From NCBI RefSeq assembly GCF_036884655.1, contig NC_088345.1, forward strand, positions 19,025,001 through 19,089,000: a DNA stretch of 64,000 nucleotides, written 5' to 3'. Below the pieces are notes generated by a model. It made no database searches, had not been told where the DNA came from, and saw nothing but the letters and a program-made list of their open reading frames with translations. Both the position numbers and the translations under genes were made by a program. Within the stretch, counting starts at the first letter, position 1. Every line of letters starts with the position of its first letter. The stretch is from Musa acuminata AAA Group. Taxonomy: Eukaryota; Streptophyta; Magnoliopsida; Zingiberales; Musaceae. Below are positions 1 through 11,223 of the stretch, in pieces.

Positions 1-352
1 CTCCTGGAGGATCCCGCGAGCAAGGAGCGGAAGCTCGAACAGACGAAGCGGGATCAGGGGATCCTGAGGGCGTGTGAAGCAGTCGCGCTTGTCAGAGCCG
101 AGGTGGATAAGCTCGCCGTGAAGGTCGGTGGCTACCCTTTGATATTGGAAATCTGCTGATTGCTGTTTGGATTCTAACTGATTGACTTATGGTGTAGGTG
201 TCGACATTGGAGGCTTCTGTGCACGCGGGCACGAAAGCTGCAGACAAAGAGTTTGTCGTTTTGACTGAGTTGCTCATGGTGCAATTGCTGAAACTGGACA
301 GCATCGAGGCTGAGGGGGAAGCCAAAATGCAGAGGAAGTTTGAGGTACTGTC

Positions 353-434
<82 letters not shown>

Positions 435-2804
435 TATAATCTTTTTCATTCTAAGATAGGTTGGATGGTCGACTGATTGAAGTTGTTGGCAAAATTATCT
501 TTTTCCGCTCCTTTGATTACATGCCTCTGCTGTAGAGAGATTTGTTTCAGGAACTTACTGATTCCTTCCCATCTTTTTATGATGCATGTGAGTCATGATT
601 AGTGAATAGAAAGGGCCAAAGATTCCAATATATTCTTTGATCAAGAAAAAAAATACATGTATTAGTCTGTATATGTGACTTATAAAGTTGGGCTAACTGA
701 AATGGAGCTTCTCATCATTAGTTCATAATGCAAACTTTAGTGAAAGTGTTTGGTGCAGTCCAAGGCTCTTAATATTGTAAGTTTATAAAAAAAAATTCAA
801 TCACTACAAAGAAGAGGGAGGGAAAGAGAAGGTGGGAATGGAAAGGGGCAAAGAGTAGGACAGAGAGATTGGAGTTGAAATTGTTAGCATCAACGAGATG
901 AGCATTAGAGAGACAAAAGAGGGGATAACTAGCAGATGCTGTCAGGAAGGGGGGAAAGGGGAATGAGAGTTCAGATTTCTTAACATGGGAACCAGTAAAA
1001 CCTACCAGTTAAATGAGGTTGGACTTGATTTTCTGAGACATTAGTTTGAGTTCAGACTGTGCCAGCATTTGGCAGTCCCAGGTTGACCCATAAAAATTCA
1101 GACCAAACCCAAAAGAAAATAGATTGGTCTCAGGTAGGCCTCGAGTTATCCTGCCCAAGTCGAAGCTCTAGTTACTCCATGGCAGAAAAAGACACTTGTT
1201 TTCCTCTGAATATGAGCTGAAGCAAGGTTGATGGCCATGTTTGTAATGATATAGAGTTAAGTGATAGTATGACATTTATAGTTTTTATTTTTCATTGTTT
1301 CTGGTTAAGACCTTTTCATTTTACCGTTATCCCACTCTATTTTTTCTTCCGTGTGGCATCTTACTGATCTGTGGTTACTGGTAATAGGTTTGTAATATTA
1401 TTTTCAAAATTTGGTGAGTTTTCTTTGTGTTTTTTCCATATTCTTTTTAAACTGCAGCTTTTCAAATTTAAAAGGATTAAAATTTTCAATATAATGAAGG
1501 TAGAAGCATGGTGGTTTTTTTTAACCAAAGAGTTTCTTTCTTTGTTTCTTTTGTTCTCTTTTGTTTCCTTCTTAGTGTGAAAATTATCATATTTCCAAGA
1601 ATCAGTTTTTCAAATATTGAAGTATAAGCACAGTGATTTGTTTTTTCAACTTAAACATTAAGCTAACACTTCATTTCTCATAAGATACTATCATATTTTG
1701 AGGCTTCATGTTGAAATTCAACCTGTACATCAGATACTATCATATTTTGAGGCTTCATGTTGCAATTCAACCTGTACATCTTTCTAAAGCACAAATAACA
1801 ACTCATTTTCTCTAGACCAAGCTTAAGATGGTAGAAGTTAATGAGTTAAAACATACTCGACAACAACAATAACAACAAATTATAATCTTCCAATTATTAT
1901 TTGGTGTCACTTACATAGATCTTCTCCCACCGTTGAGTTTTCTATATTACAACATCTCTAGTTAAATCAATAGCCTTCAATTCTATTATCTTTTCTTGAA
2001 AGCCTTCGGGTCTTCCTCTATCTTTTATTGACCAGTAATCCTAATCAACCCATATAGTTTAATTACATCATCGATATATCTCTTATAAAACATGTTTAAA
2101 GTATGGTTTGAAATATCATACTGTACCGCTCAATACATACCGATATGATAGAGAATCGGTACGAGTGATACATCGGTACACCTTTGTGTTCCATGTGTCG
2201 GTATCAAGGTTTGCGATTTCGAATCGTATTGCTCGGTACACCGATATGCGGACCACTCGCTATCGGGTGGTTCGCTTGATATTGCCTCGTATTGGACGAT
2301 ACGGGGCTGTTTTGAGCCGTAACAATCGAAATTTTGATAATTACCGCTTGCTACTGGGTGGTATTAGCCTGGCTACAGCGAGGCTGAGGGAGAAGCGTCA
2401 AAGAAGGAAGAAGAAGGAGATGGCATTCGAAGAAGAGGGAGAATCGGGAGAACCTCGGTGCGAACTTGTTTCCACACCCTTTCTTGATCTCGATTCGGCG
2501 TCGCCCTCGCTTGACGATCTTGATCCAGGAGGTAACGGCGAGGAGAGTCTTAAAGAGGAGGATTTGGAGGCGTGGGGATCAGGGGAGGCGACGGCTAGAG
2601 CAGCGGAAGAGGCGGTCTCCTTCATCGCCTCATCTGCGACTCTACGGCCTTTTGATTCGTGGCGTTCTTCACCATAGGCCGGATCTGTGGCCTTCGTTGT
2701 GTTTTTCGTCGATGGCTGGAGACGACATGATGAGGAGAAGAGGAGGCGATGTCGCCAAGGCTGCATATACTTTCTTTTATATATATATATATATACACAC
2801 ACAC

Positions 2805-2893
<89 letters not shown>

Positions 2894-5800
2894 CCAAATC
2901 GCTCAGTATGCCCTGGTGTATCGCTCGCTACACTGTACCGTATCGTACCGAGAAAAACTCGGTACACCGGTACAGTACGAAATTTCAATCCTTAGTCGGT
3001 ATGTACTATGCCGACAACTGATCGGTATACCGATATGGTATTGTATTTTGAACCTTGGTTTAAACCATGTTGATGGTTTTTCCTTATTTTATTTTTTTTG
3101 TTGAGGTTCTATTTAATTGTTTGCAGATAAATAACAGTTCTTATTCTATTATTTCTATTCACCTTCTACATCCATATCTATATTCTGATCTCATTACATT
3201 GACTTTTTGTAAATGATATCCATTTTTTAACAGTCTAATAAACCTACCCATAAAGCATGACCAATCTTACCATGTCTTATAAAATTAGTTTCTGTTTAAT
3301 TTAAGAGTAACACATCAATCACATGAAACATTTAACATCATTCTCTACTTTTACCCACCTAGCTAATTACCTTGTGAATAATGTCTTCATCAATATCTTC
3401 TTCTTATTATTGAATAATTGATCTAAGATGTCTAAAATTAATTGCCTGAATTTTTTCTTCATTCATCGGCTATATCATATTTTCTTAATATTGTTATAAT
3501 GAAATTTCATATCTTCCGTCATAATATTAATTTAAAACTTTCTTTAAACTCCATATCATTCACAAACACTTTTTTATCATCCTTTATGGATTTTATATTA
3601 TCTAAATCTCTACTCTTCTTTTTCTATCTCATGTAATTGATAAAAATTCTTTTCTCAATGATCCTTAATATACCATAAGAACTATTATAAGCCTTGTAGT
3701 TCCCGAAACCTTTTAACTTATTTTATTGGCCTTTTCTTAGCTATTACGTATCTTCGAAAATTTTCCTCAAAATACATTTTTATTAAAATTTAAAGCATGG
3801 TTGGACGTATCATTCAAAATGGTACAAAATGGGTGGTACATAGCTTCTTGATTTGCCCTGACCCGAAGATATGGAGTAAAAAAAAATTGAAATCTAGATC
3901 TTTATTTGTGTTCTGGAATAAAAAAATCAACACTCTAGCAAGTACAAAAAGAAACATAAGAATAGACAGCCACAAAATTGACTATTATTTATATGCAGGC
4001 ATGGCATCCTTGTGAATCAAAATTGTGCCACTATGAAGACATTTGACTTCTTTGATTTTCTGTTCACAAAGAGGGAGCAAGGACCACCTTATCATGTTCC
4101 AAGATAGATAACTTATGTGTTCTTGTTTTCATCTCATGTACCTTGGTGATCTGTACCCTAGGTTACATAGAATTGTATTGGTCATCTTAAAGTCAAAGAC
4201 CCGCTAACTTAAATTGTGGTTGTCCCTCTGATGTGAGACCATTTGGTGACTGACCATATTTAGCTCAGCTAATTAGTTAGGATATCAAGTGGTTTCTAAG
4301 TTTCTACTTTAATGTAATATACCTATTTGGATCTGATCATTTTTCTGGCCACGCTATTTCTCATTACCTGATCCTCTATTTTTTTTTTTTTTTGTATTCA
4401 TAATCTACTCTTTTCTTCTAAATCCTTGAGCTTCATCTTCTGCCTCCCTTTTTCCTTAAATTCCCTTCTGTTTTCCTTTATATTCTGTGTCTGAGTTGCT
4501 ATGCATTTAGGGGCTACATACTATGATGAGTTGTTAGGTCCTAAACCCTGAATCAAACACAAGCAGCCAATTGATTGGGTTGGTCAGAATCTATTGAGTG
4601 AGAAAAAATAAGGACCCAGATCCAATCTTTTTCTTGGCAGGTTTCAATTGTTCAACACATTCAATCAAATATGGCAACTCTTTTCATACTATCGATTGTT
4701 CAACAAATACCAGTAAAATTGTATTCAACTAGATTGGAGCTTCTCGCTCTTGTTGACTGATGCAGACCCTTGAACAAGCTCTTAAATAATCATTTGCCTA
4801 GGCTTAGAGTTCCTCAGATGCTTTTGGTAAAAATGGGCGAAAGGGAGTGAACAAAACAAGGATAATTCTTTACTAGCATTCCTTGGACATGTCATTGTCT
4901 TGAGAGAGAGTGACCCATGTTGAGTATCTATATGAACCTACATTCTGCTTTTTGTTTATGGTCCCTTCTACTTTACCCTTGATTTTTTTCCATGGAAAAC
5001 TGCTTGTTACTTGCTTTATCAAATTATGAATTATCATCTGTAATGAAAATATAAAATAGCACTGAAGTAAATGAGCATAAGAAAATATGTGAATAAACCC
5101 ACCTACTGACACCTCCATATTTGTGTAAAATGGCATTTTGATGGTACATCTTGTGCTTCTTTCATATCTATAAAACCTGATTAATCATCTAGTAGTGATT
5201 ATTATATTGCACTGAGAAAATTTGTGATTATTATATTGTAACATCTTTTCTAGACTTGTCTGATCAATTTGGGTCACATAGATCGATTCATTCTTGTGTC
5301 TTGAACCAATTTAAAGTCATTTTCATAATCAAATAAGCTTAACATATCTTCTAGACTTTTGAACTTCTATTTCACTTGGTTATGATATACCCTTTGGTGC
5401 CTTCTCTTCTTGTTAAATTATAATTGAGTACATGTTATATGTCAGTTTATACTTGAGAGCTACTGGTGAATCTAGGTGACCATTCTTGAACAGAATTAAG
5501 TGCTACCCTAATCAGGACAATAATTTGCAGTCTGGGAACCAACTAGAAGCCTAATCTAATCCCTTTTCTTGATATAAGTATTTTGGCATTAGTATCTATG
5601 GGGAAGAACTTTCAAGCCTTAAAACCTAAGCTTTATTTGTTTGATCGTAATGATCATACATATGAATCTACATAAATGGAATTGAACTAATCTAGAGGAA
5701 TGTGTTGCTTTTTTTCAAACATCACCTAATACCAAATTCTTGAAGCAATTAGGATTTTTAAACTTGTATTGGATGTCATAGGGTTGAATTATGAATAAAG

Positions 5801-8243
5801 TTATAGGAGTAAAGATAAGATATGGGTGGAACAATTTTGGAGAGTTCAAAATTAATCGAAAAAGAATTACAACGTGAATCTTTTTATATTCCCTGTGCAA
5901 TAATAATCATACGTTCATAATTTCAGGTATATTTCAGAAGTTAGAATCATGTAATATAATTTACATGCAACTAGTCTTTTGTTTTTGGGTTAAGATCCAT
6001 TTTAGCCCTGTGATTTTGGTCATGAACCACTTAAGCCCTTATAGTTTACTCGTGTCTAAAATAACCTATATAATTTCAAAAAACGTAGCATATAAGTCCC
6101 TCATATCAAGTCTAAGTTAACAGACGTTAAAGTCTGCTTATGTTGCATGTTGACTCACAATAAATCATTAATATAATGACACGTATAATTTAAGTTTAAA
6201 AAATGGTTAAGATCTATTTTAGCCCTTATGGTTTTGGCTATGGACCACTTAAGTCTTTATAGTTTATTCGTGTCTAAAATAACTCATATATTTTAAAAAA
6301 CGTAGTATATAAGCCTTTTTCGTCAAGTCTGAGTTAACATACGTAAGAGTTTATTTACGTGGCATGCTGACTCGCAGTAAACCATTAATATAATGACACA
6401 TGTAACTTAAGTTAAAAAAAAAACTGAGACCACAATTAATGGCGGGAGGAGGCGTCGTCGTGGAAGCGACCACCAACAGCAGCACCGAGCCGCTGCTGCC
6501 TAGTAGGGCGTCGTACACATGCAGCCTCTCCCATGTTAACGACGAGTTCAGTAGCTTCCAGTCCTGTCTCAGGTGGATGTGCGTCGACCAGTCCGTTGCT
6601 AGGCACACGGTGGTCTCCTGGTTCTTCTTCCTCCTCCTAGGCGTCTTCGTCACCATCGCCTCCCATATCGTTCTCTCTTGCCCCCCACCCGTCGTGCTTA
6701 TGACGTGGTGGTCCAGCTCTCTCTTACTTCTGCCTCTAGCCTCTCTTACCTCTATCTCTCCTCCTTCATTCGTTGCTTTCTCTTCCTCGACAAGATGGAC
6801 CTTTTAAAAACTTAAATTATATATGTCATTATATTAATGGTTTATTGTGAGTCAGCATGCCACGTAAGCAGAATCTAACGTTTGTTAACTCAGATTTGAT
6901 GGGAGGGGTTTATATGTTACGTTTTTAAACATGTAGGGGTTATTTTAGATACAAGTAAATCATAATGGCTTAAATGGTCCATGGCCAAAACCACGGGAGT
7001 TAAAATGAACTTTAACCCTTTTAAAACTTAAATTACATGTGTTATTATATTAATGGTTTATTGTGAGTTAGCATGCCACGTAAGCAGACTCTAACGTCTG
7101 TTAACTCAGACTTGATGGGAGGGGCTTATATGTTACTTTTTTGAAAATGTATAGGTTATTTTAGACACAAATAAACCATAAGGGCTTAAATGATCTATAA
7201 CTAAAACCACAGGGGCTAAAATGAACCTTATCCCTTTATTTTTTTATTTGAGGATTCAATGATTTCCATAGAATTGTGATTTAAAGGGCAAAACAACAAT
7301 TGTAGATGCTTTAGAAGGTGAATATACATATGAGATGGCTCTGTCAAGGATCTGTTGTTATCCTTGTGATACCTCCTGGGATCGTGCTTATCTAGACACA
7401 AGTAGCAAGAGCATTGATATCTTGTCACGGGAACTTGTTTACAAGATCTGTTTTTATTGTTGAAATAACAATGGCTTGTGAATATGATTTTTAGAAGTCA
7501 ATTTTATATCAAGTGGTATGTTTGATTGGAGTTCTACCCATAATTAATATGTTTCACTCAAAAGAGTGTTCAGGACTTGCATTGGCATCTAAAACTTTGT
7601 AGAGAAGTGGTATTCAAGATGAGAAGATCTTTGTCTGCATTGGGCTGTAATCTGGGGGAGTTGAGAAATAGATGTCAAGTAGTCATTGGAGTTGTTATTG
7701 GAAAAAATGGTGAAGCACAATTGGTAACTTTGCTTTAGAAGCTGAGATATAAGTAAGCAAAGATGAACTCCTTCATTTGCTTTTCTTGCAGATGATATAG
7801 CCAAAAATCATAGGAAGCTTAACTTCTTTACATTGACTCATGTGGTCATCTCTGTCAACATCTGGTTTTCTATATCTGCACCATGTCTACAAAAGCTTGA
7901 AGTACTCTAGCAATATTGTATGTGCACCGTGGCTTGTTATGATACTATAACCAATTGCTGATGACAATATTTTATGTCGAGTGGGAAAATATTCTTAGCA
8001 ACACTATTTAAGAAATCAATACAAAATATCCTGTATTGATACTCTGGTTGATTACTGTAAAGACATCATTATACATGTCTCAGTTTCGATTTCAAAATTC
8101 TTTCTCAGGTTCATCGTATACAGAACTTTGTGGAGACTCTTGACTTACTAAAAACAAGAAACTCCAACCCTTTCGGCAACAGCAGCAATGCTGTTTCGGT
8201 GACAACTCGATGGGAGACATTTGAATCTGGGTTGGGCACCTGA
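1..8243 (+). CDS. BAG family co-chaperone, C-terminal part (spliced, 5' end outside window)
   Basis: Three exons in phase 0: 1-123, 198-344 and 8109-8243, together 134 codons ending in TGA. Introns are GT-AG (124-197, 74 bp; 345-8108, 7,764 bp). The exons encode a BAG domain: a first helix ending EVDKLAVK, a second with [20 protein letters not shown], then the Q-R-K and [12 protein letters not shown] third helix. Plant BAG1-4 proteins put a ubiquitin-like domain before this BAG domain, which binds the Hsp70 ATPase domain and promotes nucleotide exchange. The ubiquitin-like part would lie upstream of base 1. After the domain comes a short polar tail ending GLGT. No in-frame stop or shift interrupts the exons, so the gene looks functional despite its large, transposon-bearing last intron. 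Family assignment is from recognised sequence; the paralogue number is unknown. Confidence 0.87.
355..430. repeat. (TA)n microsatellite at the start of BAG intron 2
   Basis: A pure TA tract of about 76 bp beginning roughly 10 bp after the exon 2 donor. It makes open frames on both strands that read as alternating Tyr-Ile; these are not genes. Confidence 0.97.
431..2093. other. BAG intron 2, first segment
   Basis: AT-rich intronic sequence with no coding region or transposon I can recognise. The only structure seen is a perfect-period tandem duplication at 1683-1780 (listed separately). Confidence 0.6.
1683..1780. repeat. 49-bp tandem duplication in the intron
   Basis: Two adjacent copies (1683-1731 and 1732-1780) starting AGATACTATCATATTTTG and ending CAACCTGTACATC differ by one base (TTGAAATT against TTGCAATT) over most of their length. 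This looks like a recent local slippage or unequal-exchange event. Confidence 0.9.
2101..3057. mobile_element. Non-autonomous TIR DNA element with GC-rich core and microsatellite
   Basis: The ends are imperfect inverted repeats: left TATGGTTTGAAATATCATAC, and the reverse complement of the right end reads CAAGGTTCAAAATACAATAC. Inside both ends lie many short motifs of the type CGGTACACCGGTAC in opposing orientation. Flanking GTTTAAA copies (2094-2100 and 3058-3064) are a likely target duplication. The core (about 2380-2770) is GC-rich and has an open frame on the + strand from 2108 to 2677, but I recognise no protein in it. A TA/CA microsatellite (2777-2890) sits between the core and the right end. 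The superfamily is uncertain: the duplication length of 7 (perhaps 8-9) would be compatible with a Mutator- or hAT-like element. Confidence 0.65.
2777..2890. repeat. TA/CA compound microsatellite inside the TIR element
   Basis: Long TA runs interrupted by an ACACACACACA patch and single C substitutions. Several apparent open frames on both strands pass through it; they are repeat artefacts. Confidence 0.95.
3065..5977. other. BAG intron 2, middle segment
   Basis: AT-rich intronic sequence with no reading frame or element I can identify. A 15-base T tract lies near 4379-4394. The few open frames of 60-90 codons have no recognisable content. Confidence 0.5.
5987..7234. mobile_element. Pack-MULE-like element with duplicated terminal inverted repeats
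   Basis: The termini are inverted: left GGGTTAAGATCCATTTTAGC and, on the other strand from the right end, GGGATAAGGTTCATTTTAGC. They are flanked by a 9-bp near-duplication, TTTGTTTTT (5978-5986) and TTTATTTTT (7235-7243); 9 bp is typical of Mutator-like elements. Each end holds two tandem copies of a terminal module of about 210 bp: two direct copies on the left (about 5987-6195 and 6203-6415) and two inverted copies on the right (about 6805-7018 and 7020-7234). Between them lies a GC-rich core (6439-6807) encoding part of a host gene. No transposase is present, so mobility would depend on an autonomous Mutator-like element elsewhere. Confidence 0.8.
6439..6807 (+). pseudogene. Captured fragment of a DUF3537-type membrane protein gene
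   Basis: From ATG 6439 the frame reads an acidic/serine-rich start with [20 protein letters not shown], then [15 protein letters not shown], then a hydrophobic stretch ([21 protein letters not shown]). This is the amino-terminal layout of plant DUF3537 proteins, multi-pass membrane proteins sometimes annotated as putative ion-channel-like proteins. After the C run at 6681-6686 the match moves to another frame ([20 protein letters not shown], then FLFLDK), showing a frameshift plus a small deletion near 6760-6785 relative to what I remember of the family. Only the 5' part of the gene is present. It lies between the inverted repeats of the Mutator-like element, so it is probably a captured, non-functional fragment. 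Family assignment is from memory of the motif pattern. Confidence 0.72.
7244..8108. other. BAG intron 2, last segment
   Basis: Intronic sequence up to the last-exon acceptor. No transposon, RNA gene or convincing coding region seen. Confidence 0.5.
8109..8243 (+). CDS. Terminal exon of the BAG gene
   Basis: The exon follows a ctcag acceptor at 8104-8108 and continues in phase 0 from the donor after 344. It encodes the last BAG helix ([19 protein letters not shown]) and a serine/asparagine-rich tail, stopping at TGA 8241-8243. It is too short to stand out as an open frame and is identified by its match to the expected end of plant BAG domains. About 180 bp of probable 3' UTR follow before a local tandem duplication. 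Confidence 0.85.
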   Translation, partial: VHRIQNFVETLDLLKTRNSNPFGNSSNAVSVTTRWETFESGLGT

Positions 8244-8422
8244 ACACACCTCATTCAAAGGCATCATCTACCACAATTACCAATGATTGGGAAAACTTCG
8301 ACTAGCGTATACTCTATACTATACTAGAAGACCAAATTATCCATGTCGTTGTTTGTGATCATTCCTATTTCTGTCATCTGTTTTTTCATGTGAATGACTT
8401 TACGAGTTTTTTCACAAACAAA

Positions 8423-8582
8423 CTGTTTTCGGATGACCAAGAAAAATGTTGTGACTCGATGCATTTCGTAATATTTTTTATCAGCTTCTATGTTTCAACA
8501 TACTGTTTTCGAATGACCAAGAAAATAGTTGCAACTTTATGCATTTTGTAATATTTTTTGTCAGCTTCAATGTTTCAACATA
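8423..8582. repeat. 80-bp tandem duplication downstream of the BAG stop codon
   Basis: Two adjacent 80-bp units (8423-8502 and 8503-8582), each beginning CTGTTTTCGRATGACCAAGA and ending TTTCAACATA, with about ten differences. It lies 180 bp after the stop, in the likely 3' UTR or just beyond it. Confidence 0.88.
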
Positions 8583-8790
8583 TCGAATTGGCATTGTTTT
8601 GGTTGCGATTTTGTATCGAGTCCTGAATGCTCTTCCAAATGTATGCCTCCACTTCATGGACATCCTTAGTGGTTTAGAAACGCTAATGATGAACAGGATA
8701 CTGGATGAGGCAAACACCCATGAGCTGCTTCAGGAACATATTGGAGGGGTCAAGAGGAGCAAAAGGCCTTGTAAATACTGCACATTATGA
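8539..8790 (+). other. Small open frame of unknown status
   Basis: An 83-codon frame whose second half (about 8635-8790) has a protein-like composition with LPNVCLHFMDILSGLETLMM and ending KRPCKYCTL. It starts inside the tandem duplication. I recognise no family. It may be 3' UTR sequence of the BAG transcript or the trace of an old coding segment. Confidence 0.2.
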
Positions 8791-10200
8791 GCCTTCAGGA
8801 TGTAATTGCGTTTGGTTTCATGCTTTTAATGCTAATTATATATAATTCATAAGGGAGTTGATCTGTGGTTCAATATACTATGATGTTTCCCTCGAGTAGT
8901 ATGTAGCTCTGAGAGAAGTTGCTAAAACATCACTCTGCTGCTGTAGTGCAAAATGCATCTTGGTCTTCGGGAATTTTTTTGGTTTTTTGACGCTTTTAAT
9001 GTTGAACTCTTCGATTCTCTCCTCGTAGATTTTGGTTAACAAATGTAGCAAATGAAAGCTGAAAAAATATTGAATATTAACCTTTCACTTCACCTTATCC
9101 CGTTTCATACATAAGAAAGAAATTATTTATCTATGGATACAATGAGTTTACGTTTGAACTTTAAAAAAAGGTTACAATGTGACTTGACTTAGTGTTGATT
9201 CTATCAAATGAACTTTTTCGCAGCAGGACAAGCCTTGTGGATTTTTAATTGATGTATAGTTGGACAGTCACAATGATAAAAATCTGAACATTTTCGGTCC
9301 ACCCCCACTTAAAATTAAGTTCGAGTATCCTTAAAGTGAATTAGATTGAGCACCGCTAATCAATCGAGTATGGTTACGGATGTTCTATTGTACGATTCCT
9401 ATTCCTAATAAATATCCAAGTTGGGTTTAGGTTTAGATGTCTGTCTAGATATTTAGTCAAGTTTATGCTTGGATGTGATCGAATTTCTCAAGAACACTAA
9501 ATGACATTGGTTTGAATTTTTTGGATGCTCGTCTATCCTAACCCATGCATATCGTATTTGGATATCCTTTTAATCGGGTGAGTTGAAATCTGATGTAAGA
9601 TAATTATATTATGAGAACAAATAGAATGGGCATCACCTAGTAATGTCTTGTGTAAAGTTAATGATGATTTTTATCGAAGGGTGTGTTAAGTGGTTGTCTG
9701 CGGCGGAAGTCGATTTGATCCAACTTGGTCCTTTCTCTAAGCCGATTTCAAGTCAAATTTTGCCAACCCAATCCGATTCTTGTAAAACCACATGGGGGGT
9801 GCTCCTTTCTAAATGCGGTGGTAAGATCACATGCCGCAGGTGCTCCCTCCCTCGGTAGCTGCGTAGATCCAACCGTCAGATCTCACACTTGAGCATGTGC
9901 TGTAACTACCTTAACTAACATGGTAAGATCTCATTGCCTTCGTGTGGCGATTGCATACATCATGATGGATTCGATGAGATCACAACGATAATCTAAATGA
10001 CCCCTTGGTAGCCCAAATTATGCAACGTGTCCCTTTGCTATCCGGATTGAGTCACATCGCCCCTTTTCTTCGAGGCGTTTGGGTGCCGAGCAGAGGAAGC
10101 ATCGTCCTTAACCCTTATAAATAGTGGGTCGATCGACTTTCATCCCTCACAATTTGCGTACGATTTGGACTTCCTTAGATCTTACACTTGGCAACTAAAT
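8791..10200. other. Intergenic sequence
   Basis: No gene or element recognised. A CTTATAAATAG TATA-like motif occurs near 10118-10128, upstream of the decayed reading frame that follows, so the end of this stretch could be an old promoter or LTR remnant. Confidence 0.4.
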
Positions 10201-10212
10201 CTCAAGGCCCAA

Positions 10213-10960
10213 GATGTCTTCTTCCTCCTCCGATAACTTGTTAGAATCAGATGGGTTGCTGATCCCATTACCGCCTTTGGTGCCATCGACAACGGAGTCT
10301 TCTTCCTTGAGGGAGTCGAGTTGGTTGCTCTAACGGAGACTACCCTTTCTAAAGCAAATCCACATGGCGGTAGGGCTCTGCCTCCTCTGACAGGAGATCT
10401 ATAATATCCTAGCTAAGTTCGCGCTAATTATTACTCAATCAGGTGACCGATCATATGAGTCGAGACTTTGCTTCTCCCTTTACTTTTTTTTTTTTTTTTT
10501 TTTTTTCATCGAGGCTTTCTACTTTTGGAAGTTCTCATTCACTCAAATAATATCAAATTCTTGACGCTTTCACCCTAATGTTCAATGGAGACCATGCTAT
10601 TAGTATGTTATAGTGTGTGCTTCATGGGGCTGCCATATATCTTCTTTGCCCGACCTAGCTATTGAGTCAAGGAGATTACGCCCTCTTGCAAGGGTTTAAA
10701 AAAGATATTTTTATTTATTTATTTAAGGAACGGGTGGTCGATTAAATTGAATTAGTCTACTTGAAAGTTTTTCAATTCCGCCCCTATGTTACATGGGTCG
10801 AAAAAGGAAATTTTCATCCAATTGCTCTTGCCCTATTTGAGTCCCTTGTCATTCTTTAGAAGAGTGAGTGAGTAGTGGCTCGTGCATGCAGGAGTTAGTC
10901 CTCCACCTCATAGTATGTTGGACTTCTATCTTTTTGTTATTTTATCAACTAGAGTTGGCT
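10213..10960 (+). pseudogene. Decayed reading frame, unassigned (possible retroelement relic)
   Basis: An ATG at 10213 begins a serine-rich frame (MSSSSSDNLLESDG) that stops after about 40 codons. Patches of protein-like sequence in shifting frames follow to about 10870, interrupted by a T tract at 10486-10506. The TATA-like motif about 90 bp upstream and this pattern suggest a degenerate retroelement gag-like region. I cannot name a family. Confidence 0.22.
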
Positions 10961-11223
10961 CGCATACTTTCTTGCAGATATGGATCTCTAGGATAGTATA
11001 CTCAAAGTAAATGCTCGTGGGCATGAAGACAAAGACGGTGAACTTGTGCCCCTCTTCATGAGTGATGTAAAAAGAAGTAATCGAGCAGGAGCATTATCAC
11101 TTGACGTTGCAGGCTCAAGCCCCTACAAGGTCTTAAGTTAAGCATAAGCACCCCCCTGGCTCCTCTTACTCCTTTGCTACCTCCCCCACCTGCGTTAACC
11201 TCTGATCTGGTTCCCCTTACCCT

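Noticed and set aside
355..430. Open frames of alternating Tyr-Ile on both strands (also at 2777-2890, 12782-13025, 36262-36312 and 47738-47796)
   Set aside because: They are translations of TA microsatellites.
6439..6807. An intact small membrane-protein gene
   Set aside because: The family match changes frame at 6681-6690 and only the amino-terminal part is present, inside a transposon; a captured fragment fits better.
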